In this document: positions 1 to 5,211 of the stretch, one piece after another
Layout of the letters: every line of letters starts with the position of its first letter
How positions within the stretch are numbered: position 1 is the first letter of the stretch
NCBI GenBank assembly: GCA_947177595.1
Contig: CAMWUZ010000105.1
Span: 1-6,052, forward strand
Direction: 5' to 3'
Length of the DNA: 6,052 bases
Origin: an uncultured Porphyromonadaceae bacterium
GTDB lineage: Bacteria > Bacteroidota > Bacteroidia > Bacteroidales > Muribaculaceae
Notes under the pieces: model-generated
The model's database searches: none
What the model was told of the DNA's origin: nothing
Seen by the model: only the letters and a program-made list of their open reading frames with translations
Program-made: the position numbers and the translations under genes

Positions 1-1263
1 GAATTCATTGAACACATCGCCCTGCATCACAACAGTCACCTTCATGCTGTCCACACGTTCATGAACAGCAGCTATCTTGCGCGCCGCCGCCTCAAATTCG
101 GGAAGAGTGATTATCACCATTTCCGGAGCTGCGAGTGAATGCAGATTCTGCCCTTGGACCGGACCTTCGTCTGTAACAGCGGGCAATTTAGCTCCGGGAG
201 TCCATGCCGAATAATTACGCTGACCTGTATAGTCATTTATCCATCCTACACCACCTTCTGTCTCCGCTACTTTCATCCTGATAATATTCAGCGGGTTGGT
301 AGTGTCCCACACTCTTGTATTTTTATCAGCTCCGGCAAGTTTTACAGCTGTAGAATTGACTCCGAAATCAAGAATACCCTCATCAAGACGGATATTCCGG
401 GTGTAGTTTACCGTAATGGCATCAAGATTCGCCGCACTCAGATTCGCGCCTCCGGTAAATGAAATCCTAACATCTAGGCTGCCGCTTCCAACCGGATATT
501 TGCCGGTCATCTCACCTGCCAATCCGTAATCGGAAGAGGGTGTGGGAGATAATGTAAAAGTCTGAGTCGATCCGTTAACTGTCATCGCCCACTGAGACTG
601 TGTGGCAGACTTGGTTGCAAATGTTGCCTCAATCACCGCAAAATCTTCCGCTACAGCATCTTTAAGCGAAAAAGGGAAATCGCGGAAAGTAGTGAAACGG
701 AAATCCTCACCGAAAAAACGGGTGCCGCTGCTACCGTAATTCACCTTATCTACCTCATGGTGGATATAATCTTTAAAAACAGTGACCGGCTGAGGGTGAA
801 TTTCAGCTCTACCCTCTTCGGTTATCACCGCCGCCGGCTCGCCTTCGCCTATAAAATAGTAGCCCTTTGATGTATAGGGATTCAATGAAACAGTATTCCA
901 GCCATAATCATCACAGGAAACAACCTGAGGACCAACGGCATAGAAATAGATTCCGTCCGCCGTACGCTCACACTGCACCTCCGGCAGATCATCCACATAA
1001 TTTGCCGCTGAGAGTACATCAGGCACACCTGCTGCACCGTAGCCTGCTATAATCACTTTAGCCGGATTGCTGAATCCCAGTGACTTGAGCTGTGTATTAC
1101 TTATAAAGTGTACTCCCGAAGAAGTCACGCTTACTTTGCGCCATTTCCCTGAAGATAAGCGGGAATCAGCCGCATACCGGCTGAGATCAAACGCTCCTGC
1201 GGTAAGCACCGATGCGAGAAAAAGGATAATGTGTACATATCTATTGAGAGTATTCCGGTTCAT
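1..1263 (-). CDS. porU: Type IX secretion sortase PorU, N-terminal 421 residues (runs off left edge)
   Basis: This is the N-terminal part of a PorU-like protein of the gingipain (C25) peptidase family. PorU works at the cell surface: it removes the C-terminal signal of type IX secretion cargo and attaches the cargo to lipopolysaccharide. The reading frame is open from the ATG at 1263 to base 1 with no stop. The start is unambiguous, because an in-frame TAA lies only three codons upstream. Residues 1-24 form a signal peptide (basic start, hydrophobic IILFLASVL, likely cut after AGA). PorU-like landmarks follow: WRKVSV and GVHFIS near 40-55, an AGYGAAG segment near 75, VNYTRN at 285-290, RVWDTTNPL near 315, and QGQNLH at 370-375. 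The C25 domain then begins with MVIIT at 382-386 and ends at the window edge in NEF, matching the family's NEFS motif. The catalytic His and Cys lie outside the window, and family members are usually over 1000 residues. It starts 29 nt after the GH25 gene, so co-transcription is likely. Identity rests on motif recall, not a search. Confidence 0.85.
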   Translation of the reverse strand, partial: MNRNTLNRYVHIILFLASVLTAGAFDLSRYAADSRLSSGKWRKVSVTSSGVHFISNTQLKSLGFSNPAKVIIAGYGAAGVPDVLSAANYVDDLPEVQCERTADGIYFYAVGPQVVSCDDYGWNTVSLNPYTSKGYYFIGEGEPAAVITEEGRAEIHPQPVTVFKDYIHHEVDKVNYGSSGTRFFGEDFRFTTFRDFPFSLKDAVAEDFAVIEATFATKSATQSQWAMTVNGSTQTFTLSPTPSSDYGLAGEMTGKYPVGSGSLDVRISFTGGANLSAANLDAITVNYTRNIRLDEGILDFGVNSTAVKLAGADKNTRVWDTTNPLNIIRMKVAETEGGVGWINDYTGQRNYSAWTPGAKLPAVTDEGPVQGQNLHSLAAPEMVIITLPEFEAAARKIAAVHERVDSMKVTVVMQGDVFNEF

Positions 1264-1292
1264 TGCACATTACTAACGCGAAAAATGCGGTA

Positions 1293-2021
1293 TTATTGTA
1301 TTCTCCTCACCACTGATTTGACATATTTCTGCCACACGGAATCATTTCCGTTAAAAAGATTCATATCCACCAGTCTGTCAACACCTTCAAGCCTGCCTCT
1401 ATGTGAATATTGCCAGAAAAGCCAGTCATATTTTTCTTCTATATCGGTAAATGAGCAGAGCCAGAGCGGATATTTTTCAAGCCGGTTGCGGTAAAAACGG
1501 GAATATCCGTCCTTATTTGTGTATATCACCACTTCCTGACCCTCTTTTGCAAGCACATCAGCCATTTTCTCAACCTGTTTCACAACCGAATCAACGCTGA
1601 TGCCGCGCGGATTGGTCCACTGCTCCAGATCTATAGCCACCGGCAAATCAGGCTTGAGCCCTCTTAGCGAATTAATTACATTCAGTGCCTGCATATATCC
1701 GGATGTATCGAAGCGGAAGAAGTGATACATCCCCACTTTGAGCCCCGCTTCAGCCGCCTTGCGAAAATTAACATTGAATTTATTATCCTTGAAATCAGTG
1801 CCTTCAGTGCCTTTGATATATACAAAATCAATGCCCTGCCTTGCAAGCGAATTAAAATTCACATCACCGTTGTGAGAAGAAATATCCACCCCTTTTATCG
1901 TATAGTTTACAACACTTTGAGGGATTACAGTCTCACCTCTACCGGTCACAACGATATAAAATATATACACCGCAATGCCGACAAAAAGCGCCACAGAGAA
2001 ATATGTTATAAATTTCTGCAC
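1293..2021 (-). CDS. Membrane-anchored GH25 family muramidase (lysozyme)
   Basis: This 242-residue protein is a glycoside hydrolase family 25 enzyme, a family that cleaves the beta-1,4 bond between N-acetylmuramic acid and N-acetylglucosamine in peptidoglycan. Residues 5-26 form a single hydrophobic segment without a clear signal-peptidase site, so the catalytic domain is probably tethered and faces the periplasm. The GH25 landmarks appear in order: GVDISSHNG with Asp46, IKGTEGTDF at 69-77, GMYHFFRF at 97-104, AIDLE with the catalytic pair Asp131 and Glu133, WQYS at 203-206 and VDMNLF at 218-223. All expected acidic residues are present, so the enzyme looks active. The only start giving the full membrane segment is a GTG at 2021, and a TAnnTTTG box ends 4 nt upstream of it. 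A second GTG at 1994 (codon 10) would leave a shorter membrane segment. The gene lies directly upstream of porU. It could serve wall remodelling or attack on competitors; the sequence does not say which. Confidence 0.9.
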   Translation of the reverse strand: MQKFITYFSVALFVGIAVYIFYIVVTGRGETVIPQSVVNYTIKGVDISSHNGDVNFNSLARQGIDFVYIKGTEGTDFKDNKFNVNFRKAAEAGLKVGMYHFFRFDTSGYMQALNVINSLRGLKPDLPVAIDLEQWTNPRGISVDSVVKQVEKMADVLAKEGQEVVIYTNKDGYSRFYRNRLEKYPLWLCSFTDIEEKYDWLFWQYSHRGRLEGVDRLVDMNLFNGNDSVWQKYVKSVVRRIQ

Positions 2022-2025
2022 ATCG

Positions 2026-2033
2026 CAAAGATA
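2026..2033 (-). promoter_or_regulatory. Candidate -7 box (TATCTTTG) upstream of GH25
   Basis: On the minus strand these bases read TATCTTTG, a full match to the Bacteroides -7 consensus TAnnTTTG. No TTTG is found 19-21 nt upstream, so the -33 half is missing. Transcription from it would begin at or next to the GTG start at 2021, giving a leaderless or nearly leaderless message. It may also be a chance match, with GH25 read through from the toxin-antitoxin unit. The 87-bp gap 2022-2108 that holds it shows no terminator. Confidence 0.4.
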
Positions 2034-2099
2034 GTAATTTCCCCCAACAATACCCCGATTATATATTCATTTATAAATAAAGTCAATCTACTACCGTTT

Positions 2100-2316
2100 T
2101 TATCCGAACTACTCGGAATGACTGTCAACTCTAATAAGCTTTATCAGATGTGTTGTTTCATCAATCCATATCAAAAGATAGTCACCTTCGATATGGCATT
2201 CCATGTGTCCTGCATAATCACCATGCAGCATATGAGCCCTATATTTCTCAGGAATAGTTGCTCCTGTGCGCAGGTAATTGTCAATGAAGTAGTATAACTC
2301 CATTAATTTCTTTCAT
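2100..2316 (-). pseudogene. Decayed YafQ/RelE-type toxin (N-terminal deletion plus nonsense codon)
   Basis: This is the remnant of an mRNA-cleaving toxin of the YafQ/RelE superfamily, paired with the antitoxin gene upstream. The ATG at 2316 overlaps the antitoxin stop in an ATGA, the usual arrangement for such pairs, but after Met-Lys-Glu-Ile it runs into a TGA at 2281. The family sequence continues in another frame from about 2303: TIPEKYRAHMLHG, then HMECHIEGDYLLIW, then RVDSHSE. His24, His38, Asp42 and His62 of this 64-residue frame match YafQ His50, His63, Asp67 and His87, while Tyr replaces the usual Trp68. About 20-25 residues appear to be missing between MKEI and ELYYFIDNYL. At the far end the frame stops at TAG (2111-2109), yet continues as Phe-Gly-TAA (2100). 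The family normally ends in HxxLFG, so TTG has become TAG and the functional terminal Phe is lost. I infer an inactive toxin. A short product from ATG 2303 is possible but would lack both ends. Confidence 0.8.
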
Positions 2317-2567
2317 TTCAAATCAAGAGATTTGAGAAATGATTCATAACTATCCATATTTACAGTGGTGAGATTCTCATCATTCTCAGCCTCCTTCATT
2401 GCAGCAATAGTTGTTGCATTGGGAGTATTATAAACCACATCCATCAAAATAGTTTCAACATAATTATTGAGACTGCGGTTATCACGAGCGGCTAATTGCT
2501 TCAAACGCTCCAGAAGTTCCTCGCGCAGACGAAACATGGCAGATTTTCTATTTATTGCTGCTTCCAT
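2313..2567 (-). CDS. Ribbon-helix-helix antitoxin of a YafQ/RelE-type toxin-antitoxin pair
   Basis: This 84-residue protein looks like a small DNA-binding antitoxin that would neutralise the adjacent toxin and repress its own operon. The N-terminal part fits a ribbon-helix-helix fold: a beta strand around KSAMFRL (8-14), a first helix RLREELLERLKQLAARDN (about 13-30), and a second helix starting at RSLNNYVETILMDVV (31-45). The acidic tail, ending MDSYESFLKSLDLK, is the kind of segment that wraps around the toxin. I chose the ATG at 2567 over an in-frame GTG at 2600, because the longer form would encode the -7 promoter box at 2587-2594. No frameshift or internal stop is seen, so the antitoxin is intact although its toxin is broken. 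Its stop overlaps the ancestral toxin start as ATGA. It may now act as an orphan antitoxin or repressor. The family is recognised from similarity to Bacteroides antitoxins from memory; no accepted gene name is offered. Confidence 0.8.
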   Translation of the reverse strand: MEAAINRKSAMFRLREELLERLKQLAARDNRSLNNYVETILMDVVYNTPNATTIAAMKEAENDENLTTVNMDSYESFLKSLDLK

Positions 2568-2586
2568 AGTGCTATCATTTATAATG

Positions 2587-2623
2587 CAAAAATACACCAC
2601 TCTTATCTTATTTCATTAACAAA
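2587..2623 (-). promoter_or_regulatory. Probable promoter of the toxin-antitoxin unit
   Basis: The minus strand carries TATTTTTG at 2594-2587, a full match to the Bacteroides -7 box TAnnTTTG. It lies 19 nt upstream of the antitoxin ATG at 2567, leaving a leader of roughly 12 nt. A TTTG at 2623-2620 could be the -33 box, but the spacer is 25 nt rather than the usual 19-21, so that half is weak. An autorepressing antitoxin would be expected to bind here; no convincing operator palindrome was seen. Confidence 0.5.
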
Positions 2624-2640
2624 TATTTCAAATACAAGAT

Positions 2641-2693
2641 TTGCAAACCGAACAACAAATCCGCAGAATATCGCAAAGGGAACAACAAACCGG
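2641..2693. repeat. Degenerate 23-nt direct repeat, 30-nt period
   Basis: The segments 2641-2663 and 2671-2693 align without gaps at 18 of 23 positions, sharing GCAAA and the 10-mer GAACAACAAA at the same register. They lie in the 152-bp gap between the rprY terminator and the antitoxin promoter. There is no coding frame of note here. This may be low-complexity drift or an old binding-site pair; no function can be assigned. Confidence 0.35.
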
Positions 2694-2698
2694 ATATA

Positions 2699-2731
2699 AC
2701 AAATGGAGGCAGGTGTATTCCTGCCTCCATT
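2699..2731 (-). terminator. Rho-independent terminator of the rprXY operon
   Basis: Read on the minus strand, 2731-2702 forms a perfect 12-bp stem (AATGGAGGCAGG with CCTGCCTCCATT) around the 6-nt loop AATACA. It is followed by a short, impure T-run (TTTGTTAT). It lies 21 bases past the rprY stop codon. The strong GC-rich stem makes it a convincing end for the operon, although the T-tract is weak. The stem is symmetric enough to act in both directions. Confidence 0.85.
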
Positions 2732-2752
2732 ATCATATCTAACAGTGGGGAT

Positions 2753-3463
2753 TTATTTCTCTGACGCCTCAGCCTCAGGTGCGATGAGCTTGTAGCCCTT
2801 GCCGTGGATGTTGATAATCTCGATCGAGGGATCTTCGCGAAGATATTTGCGCAGACGTGTGATATACACGTCCATGCTCCTTGCATTGAAGTAGTTGTCA
2901 TCAATCCAGATAGTCTTGAGGGCGAAGTTTCTTTCGAGAATCTCATTGACATGAGCGCAGAGCAGGCTGAGAAGCTCGGATTCCTTTGTGGTGAGCTTAT
3001 TGACCTTATCGTCAATCATAAGCACCTGTTTCTGAGTATCAAAGGTAAATTTACCGATCTTATACATGGTAACTTCCTTGCCTTTCTTACCTTTTACACG
3101 ACGGAGAATGGCTTCGATACGGAAAAGAAGCTCCTCCATTGAGAAGGGCTTGGTGATATAGTCGTCCGCACCGATCTTGAATCCTTCAAGAATATCTTCC
3201 TTGAGTGATTTGGCGGTGAGGAAAATGATGGGAACTTCAGAATTGATGGTGCGGATTTCGCTTGCGAGAGCGAATCCATCTTTCTTCGGCATCATCACGT
3301 CAAGCACGCAAAGGTCATATTTGCCTTTGAGAAATGCTTTATAGCCACTCTCGCCGTCAGCGTAGAGGTCAGCGTTATAGCCTTTTTCCTGCAGATACTC
3401 TCTGAGCAGCATTCCGAGGTTTTCATCATCCTCGCAAAGCAGGATACGTAAACGGTCTTCCAT
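2753..3463 (-). CDS. rprY: OmpR-family response regulator RprY
   Basis: This 236-residue cytoplasmic transcription factor is the partner of the kinase encoded just upstream. The receiver domain (about 5-120) has the acidic pair Asp12-Asp13, the phospho-acceptor Asp55 in LDVMMP, Thr83 in FLTAK and Lys105-Pro106, so it is fully equipped for phosphorylation. The winged-helix domain (about 131-227) shows the family pattern TTKESELLSLL, the recognition-helix segment RSMDVYITRLRKYL and the wing NIHGKGYKL. Length and sequence fit RprY of Bacteroides, named for its effect on tetracycline-resistance gene expression when overproduced. In Porphyromonas gingivalis RprY has been linked to oxidative and sodium stress. 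The ATG at 3463 lies 5 nt after the rprX stop, so the two are translated from one message. Strong similarity of OmpR-family members means that the name rests mainly on the overall match and the paired kinase. Confidence 0.88.
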   Translation of the reverse strand: MEDRLRILLCEDDENLGMLLREYLQEKGYNADLYADGESGYKAFLKGKYDLCVLDVMMPKKDGFALASEIRTINSEVPIIFLTAKSLKEDILEGFKIGADDYITKPFSMEELLFRIEAILRRVKGKKGKEVTMYKIGKFTFDTQKQVLMIDDKVNKLTTKESELLSLLCAHVNEILERNFALKTIWIDDNYFNARSMDVYITRLRKYLREDPSIEIINIHGKGYKLIAPEAEASEK

Positions 3464-3468
3464 AAAAA

Positions 3469-4992
3469 TCAGTTTTTAGTTATTGGTAATGTTATTATAA
3501 ATTTTGTTCCAGAGTTAAGTTCGCTTTCCACAGTGATCTCTCCCTTGAGCTCCTTGACCATCTTGTGCACATAAGCAAGTCCGAGTCCGAAGCCCTTTAC
3601 ATCATGGACATTTCCGGTAGATACCCTGTAGAATTTCTCAAATATCTTGCGCAAATCCTCTTTTCTGATACCGATACCGTTGTCCTGAACGGAAATCTCG
3701 ATTTTATCGGTGGGAAGGTCACGGGTTGCAACCACCAGCCGCATCGGGGTATCCTCGCGGCGATATTTGACAGCATTGTCAAGCAGATTGAACAGCACAT
3801 TGGTGAAGTGCATCTCATCGACATTCACCACCGACTGCTGCGCATCAAGCACCGCCTCAATCTGACCGCCATATTTCTCAACCTTGATCTTGAAAGTGTG
3901 CACAATATTCGCTATCGCCACATTCGCATCTATATCCTGGAGCTTGAGAGTAGCTTTCTGGCGCTCGAAGAGCGACATCTGCAACACTTTCTCAACAAGG
4001 AATCTGAGGCGCTTTGTCTCCTCATTTATCACTCCGGAGATATGCTCAAGCATATTCTGACTCTTTCTCACCGATGAATCGTTGAGCATCTGAGCGGCGA
4101 GAGATATGGTGGAAATAGGCGTTTTAAACTCATGAGTCATGTTGTTTACAAAGTCATTCTTCATTTCCGTGAGCTTCTTCTGCCTGAATGTCAGGAAAAT
4201 GGTATAAGTAAACACCACGAGGAGTATGAATGTGAGTATAAACGCCGGGATTATATAGCGCACTGAAGAGAAGATATATTCGCGTTTGGTTGGAAAATAC
4301 ACCTTGATATAATTCATGGTGCTTTTCGCATCATTGGGGAAAAGAGTCTGAACAAACATATTGTCGTCTCCCGCATCCTGCGGATTATATCCCGGAGATT
4401 TATAGGTCACAACGCCGGCACGGTTTACCACCGCAAATTCAAACGGCAGCTCGAGACCATTGTTGTCAAACTCCATTCTGAGATAGGTAGCGACCCTCGC
4501 CGAGTCAGCTCTCTGGGCTATCGGGCGATTGCTGCTCTGACTTATCATTCTGAAGATCACCTCATCGAGCAGTGAACGCTGATACAGGTACTGGTTTCTC
4601 AGAATCTCATGCATTGTAGGCTGCTTGCCAACCGATGAAATAGATATTCCGGGAGGAGCCAGCTTGGTCAAATCTCCTTGAAGTATGAGTGAGCCTTTGT
4701 CGCCGTCAACCGTTGTAAACGACATCTGTATGCCACCCTGATCTTTTCCTCCTACGGAAAAGCGCGGCAGCACGGAGGTTTCAATCTGGGCGATATCCTC
4801 CTCAATATAATATTTGGTTTCATCCTGCTCGAGCGATGTGGTAACCGCATAGAGACTGCGCTTCACACCCTCTGCAAACTGGTCGTCGCGCATTCTTATC
4901 ATGTTTTTCATATACATCACCTGAACATACAGCAGTCCGGCAAATGTAAGAGCCATGATAATAGTGATCGACCAAATCGTAGATTTCTTCAT
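3469..4992 (-). CDS. rprX: Two-component sensor histidine kinase RprX
   Basis: This 507-residue inner-membrane kinase senses an envelope signal and phosphorylates the adjacent response regulator. Membrane segments lie at about 7-27 and 246-269. They bound a periplasmic domain of roughly 215 residues that matches no sensor fold I can name; its signal is unknown. The cytoplasmic part has the dimerisation/phosphotransfer helix with His287 in MTHEFKTP. The ATPase domain follows: N-box FNLLDNAVKY (401-410), G1 box DNGIGI (437-442), F-box FEKFYRV (451-457) and G2 box GFGLGLAY (467-474). All catalytic motifs are intact. Length and architecture agree with Bacteroides RprX. The ATG at 4992 gives a good first membrane helix. 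There is no Shine-Dalgarno at the usual distance, which is normal in Bacteroidota. An AGGAG lies 19 nt upstream, but sits within a small hairpin. The gene has its own promoter at 5117-5147 and is followed closely by rprY. Confidence 0.9.
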   Translation of the reverse strand: MKKSTIWSITIIMALTFAGLLYVQVMYMKNMIRMRDDQFAEGVKRSLYAVTTSLEQDETKYYIEEDIAQIETSVLPRFSVGGKDQGGIQMSFTTVDGDKGSLILQGDLTKLAPPGISISSVGKQPTMHEILRNQYLYQRSLLDEVIFRMISQSSNRPIAQRADSARVATYLRMEFDNNGLELPFEFAVVNRAGVVTYKSPGYNPQDAGDDNMFVQTLFPNDAKSTMNYIKVYFPTKREYIFSSVRYIIPAFILTFILLVVFTYTIFLTFRQKKLTEMKNDFVNNMTHEFKTPISTISLAAQMLNDSSVRKSQNMLEHISGVINEETKRLRFLVEKVLQMSLFERQKATLKLQDIDANVAIANIVHTFKIKVEKYGGQIEAVLDAQQSVVNVDEMHFTNVLFNLLDNAVKYRREDTPMRLVVATRDLPTDKIEISVQDNGIGIRKEDLRKIFEKFYRVSTGNVHDVKGFGLGLAYVHKMVKELKGEITVESELNSGTKFIITLPITKN

Positions 4993-5111
4993 ATGTCAGT
5001 CAGGAGACAGCTCCTTAAATTATTTTATTATTTTTAGCTTTATTATGTTAACAACCGTAAGAGCGTAATTGTTACGGAATTTCAGTAAAAAAACGCCCTC
5101 CTTTAACACTT
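4993..5111 (-). promoter_or_regulatory. Long 5' leader of rprXY with small hairpins
   Basis: From the predicted start site near 5111 to the rprX ATG the leader is about 118 nt. On the minus strand it contains two mutually exclusive small hairpins. One is CCGTAA/TTACGG (5077-5072 with 5060-5055). The other is AACAATT/GGTTGTT (5073-5067 with 5056-5050), including two G-U pairs. A third hairpin, AGGAG-CTGT-CTCCT (5015-5002), lies just before the start codon and pairs the only SD-like AGGAG. A T7 run occurs near 5090, but without a convincing stem before it. No known riboswitch is recognised. Confidence 0.35.
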
Positions 5112-5116
5112 GGCAT

Positions 5117-5147
5117 CAAAATTAACATTTAAATGTGAAAAAACAAA
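5117..5147 (-). promoter_or_regulatory. Promoter of the rprXY operon (TTTG-N19-TAATTTTG)
   Basis: On the minus strand TTTG at 5147-5144 and TAATTTTG at 5124-5117 are separated by exactly 19 nt, a full match to the Bacteroides primary sigma consensus. Transcription should begin around 5110-5112. The -33 box lies inside the T-tract of the upstream nhaA terminator. The spacer contains a perfect 12-bp palindrome, ACATTTAAATGT (5125-5136), which could be an operator. A TGTTAA sequence overlaps the -7 box and recurs at 5108-5103, next to the predicted start. Confidence 0.8.
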
Positions 5148-5175
5148 CTCCGGAAGCAAATTCCTGCCTCCGGAG
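5138..5175 (-). terminator. Rho-independent terminator of nhaA
   Basis: On the minus strand 5175-5148 folds into an 11-bp stem (CTCCGGAGGCA with TGCTTCCGGAG, one G-U pair) around the 6-nt loop GGAATT. The T-rich run TTTGTTTTTT (5147-5138) follows. It begins about 36 nt after the nhaA stop. On the plus strand the same stem is followed by TTTTT, so it might also act in reverse, although no plus-strand gene needs it. Confidence 0.88.
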
Positions 5176-5211
5176 CGTGATTTTTATAAAAAAAGTAAGA
5201 AATGCGGCAAA

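Noticed and set aside
1..6. GAATTC at the left end and ACTAG near the right end, suggesting vector or cloning-site sequence.
   Set aside because: The left bases encode the NEF expected of the C25 domain in frame, and the right bases encode ILVIS of NhaA in frame. Both are native coding sequence.
139..462. Plus-strand open frames over 139-462, 867-1494, 1722-2297, 2804-3142, 3565-4077 and 5327-6000.
   Set aside because: They are antisense to well-supported minus-strand genes, lack recognisable domains, and have no promoter or family-like composition.
2109..2111. Possible reassignment of TAG or TAA as a sense codon, because two stops sit at conserved amino-acid positions.
   Set aside because: TAA is the natural stop of rprY, GH25 and nhaA, so it cannot mean Tyr. 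TAG would need to mean Leu, and the same toxin gene has an independent N-terminal deletion, so ordinary decay is simpler.
2568..2600. Longer antitoxin starting at GTG 2600.
   Set aside because: The extension would encode the promoter -7 box, and the ATG at 2567 begins just before the ribbon-helix-helix strand, as in relatives.
2608..3015. Minus-strand open frames within rprY and rprX in other phases (2608-3015, 3094-3279, 3597-3824).
   Set aside because: They overlap intact genes with complete domain motifs and are Ser/Arg-rich out-of-frame translations.
5072..5116. A 14-codon leader peptide (MPSVKGGRFF...) upstream of rprX.
   Set aside because: Its ATG lies upstream of the predicted transcription start near 5111, it has no ribosome binding site, and it shows no attenuator-like residue run.
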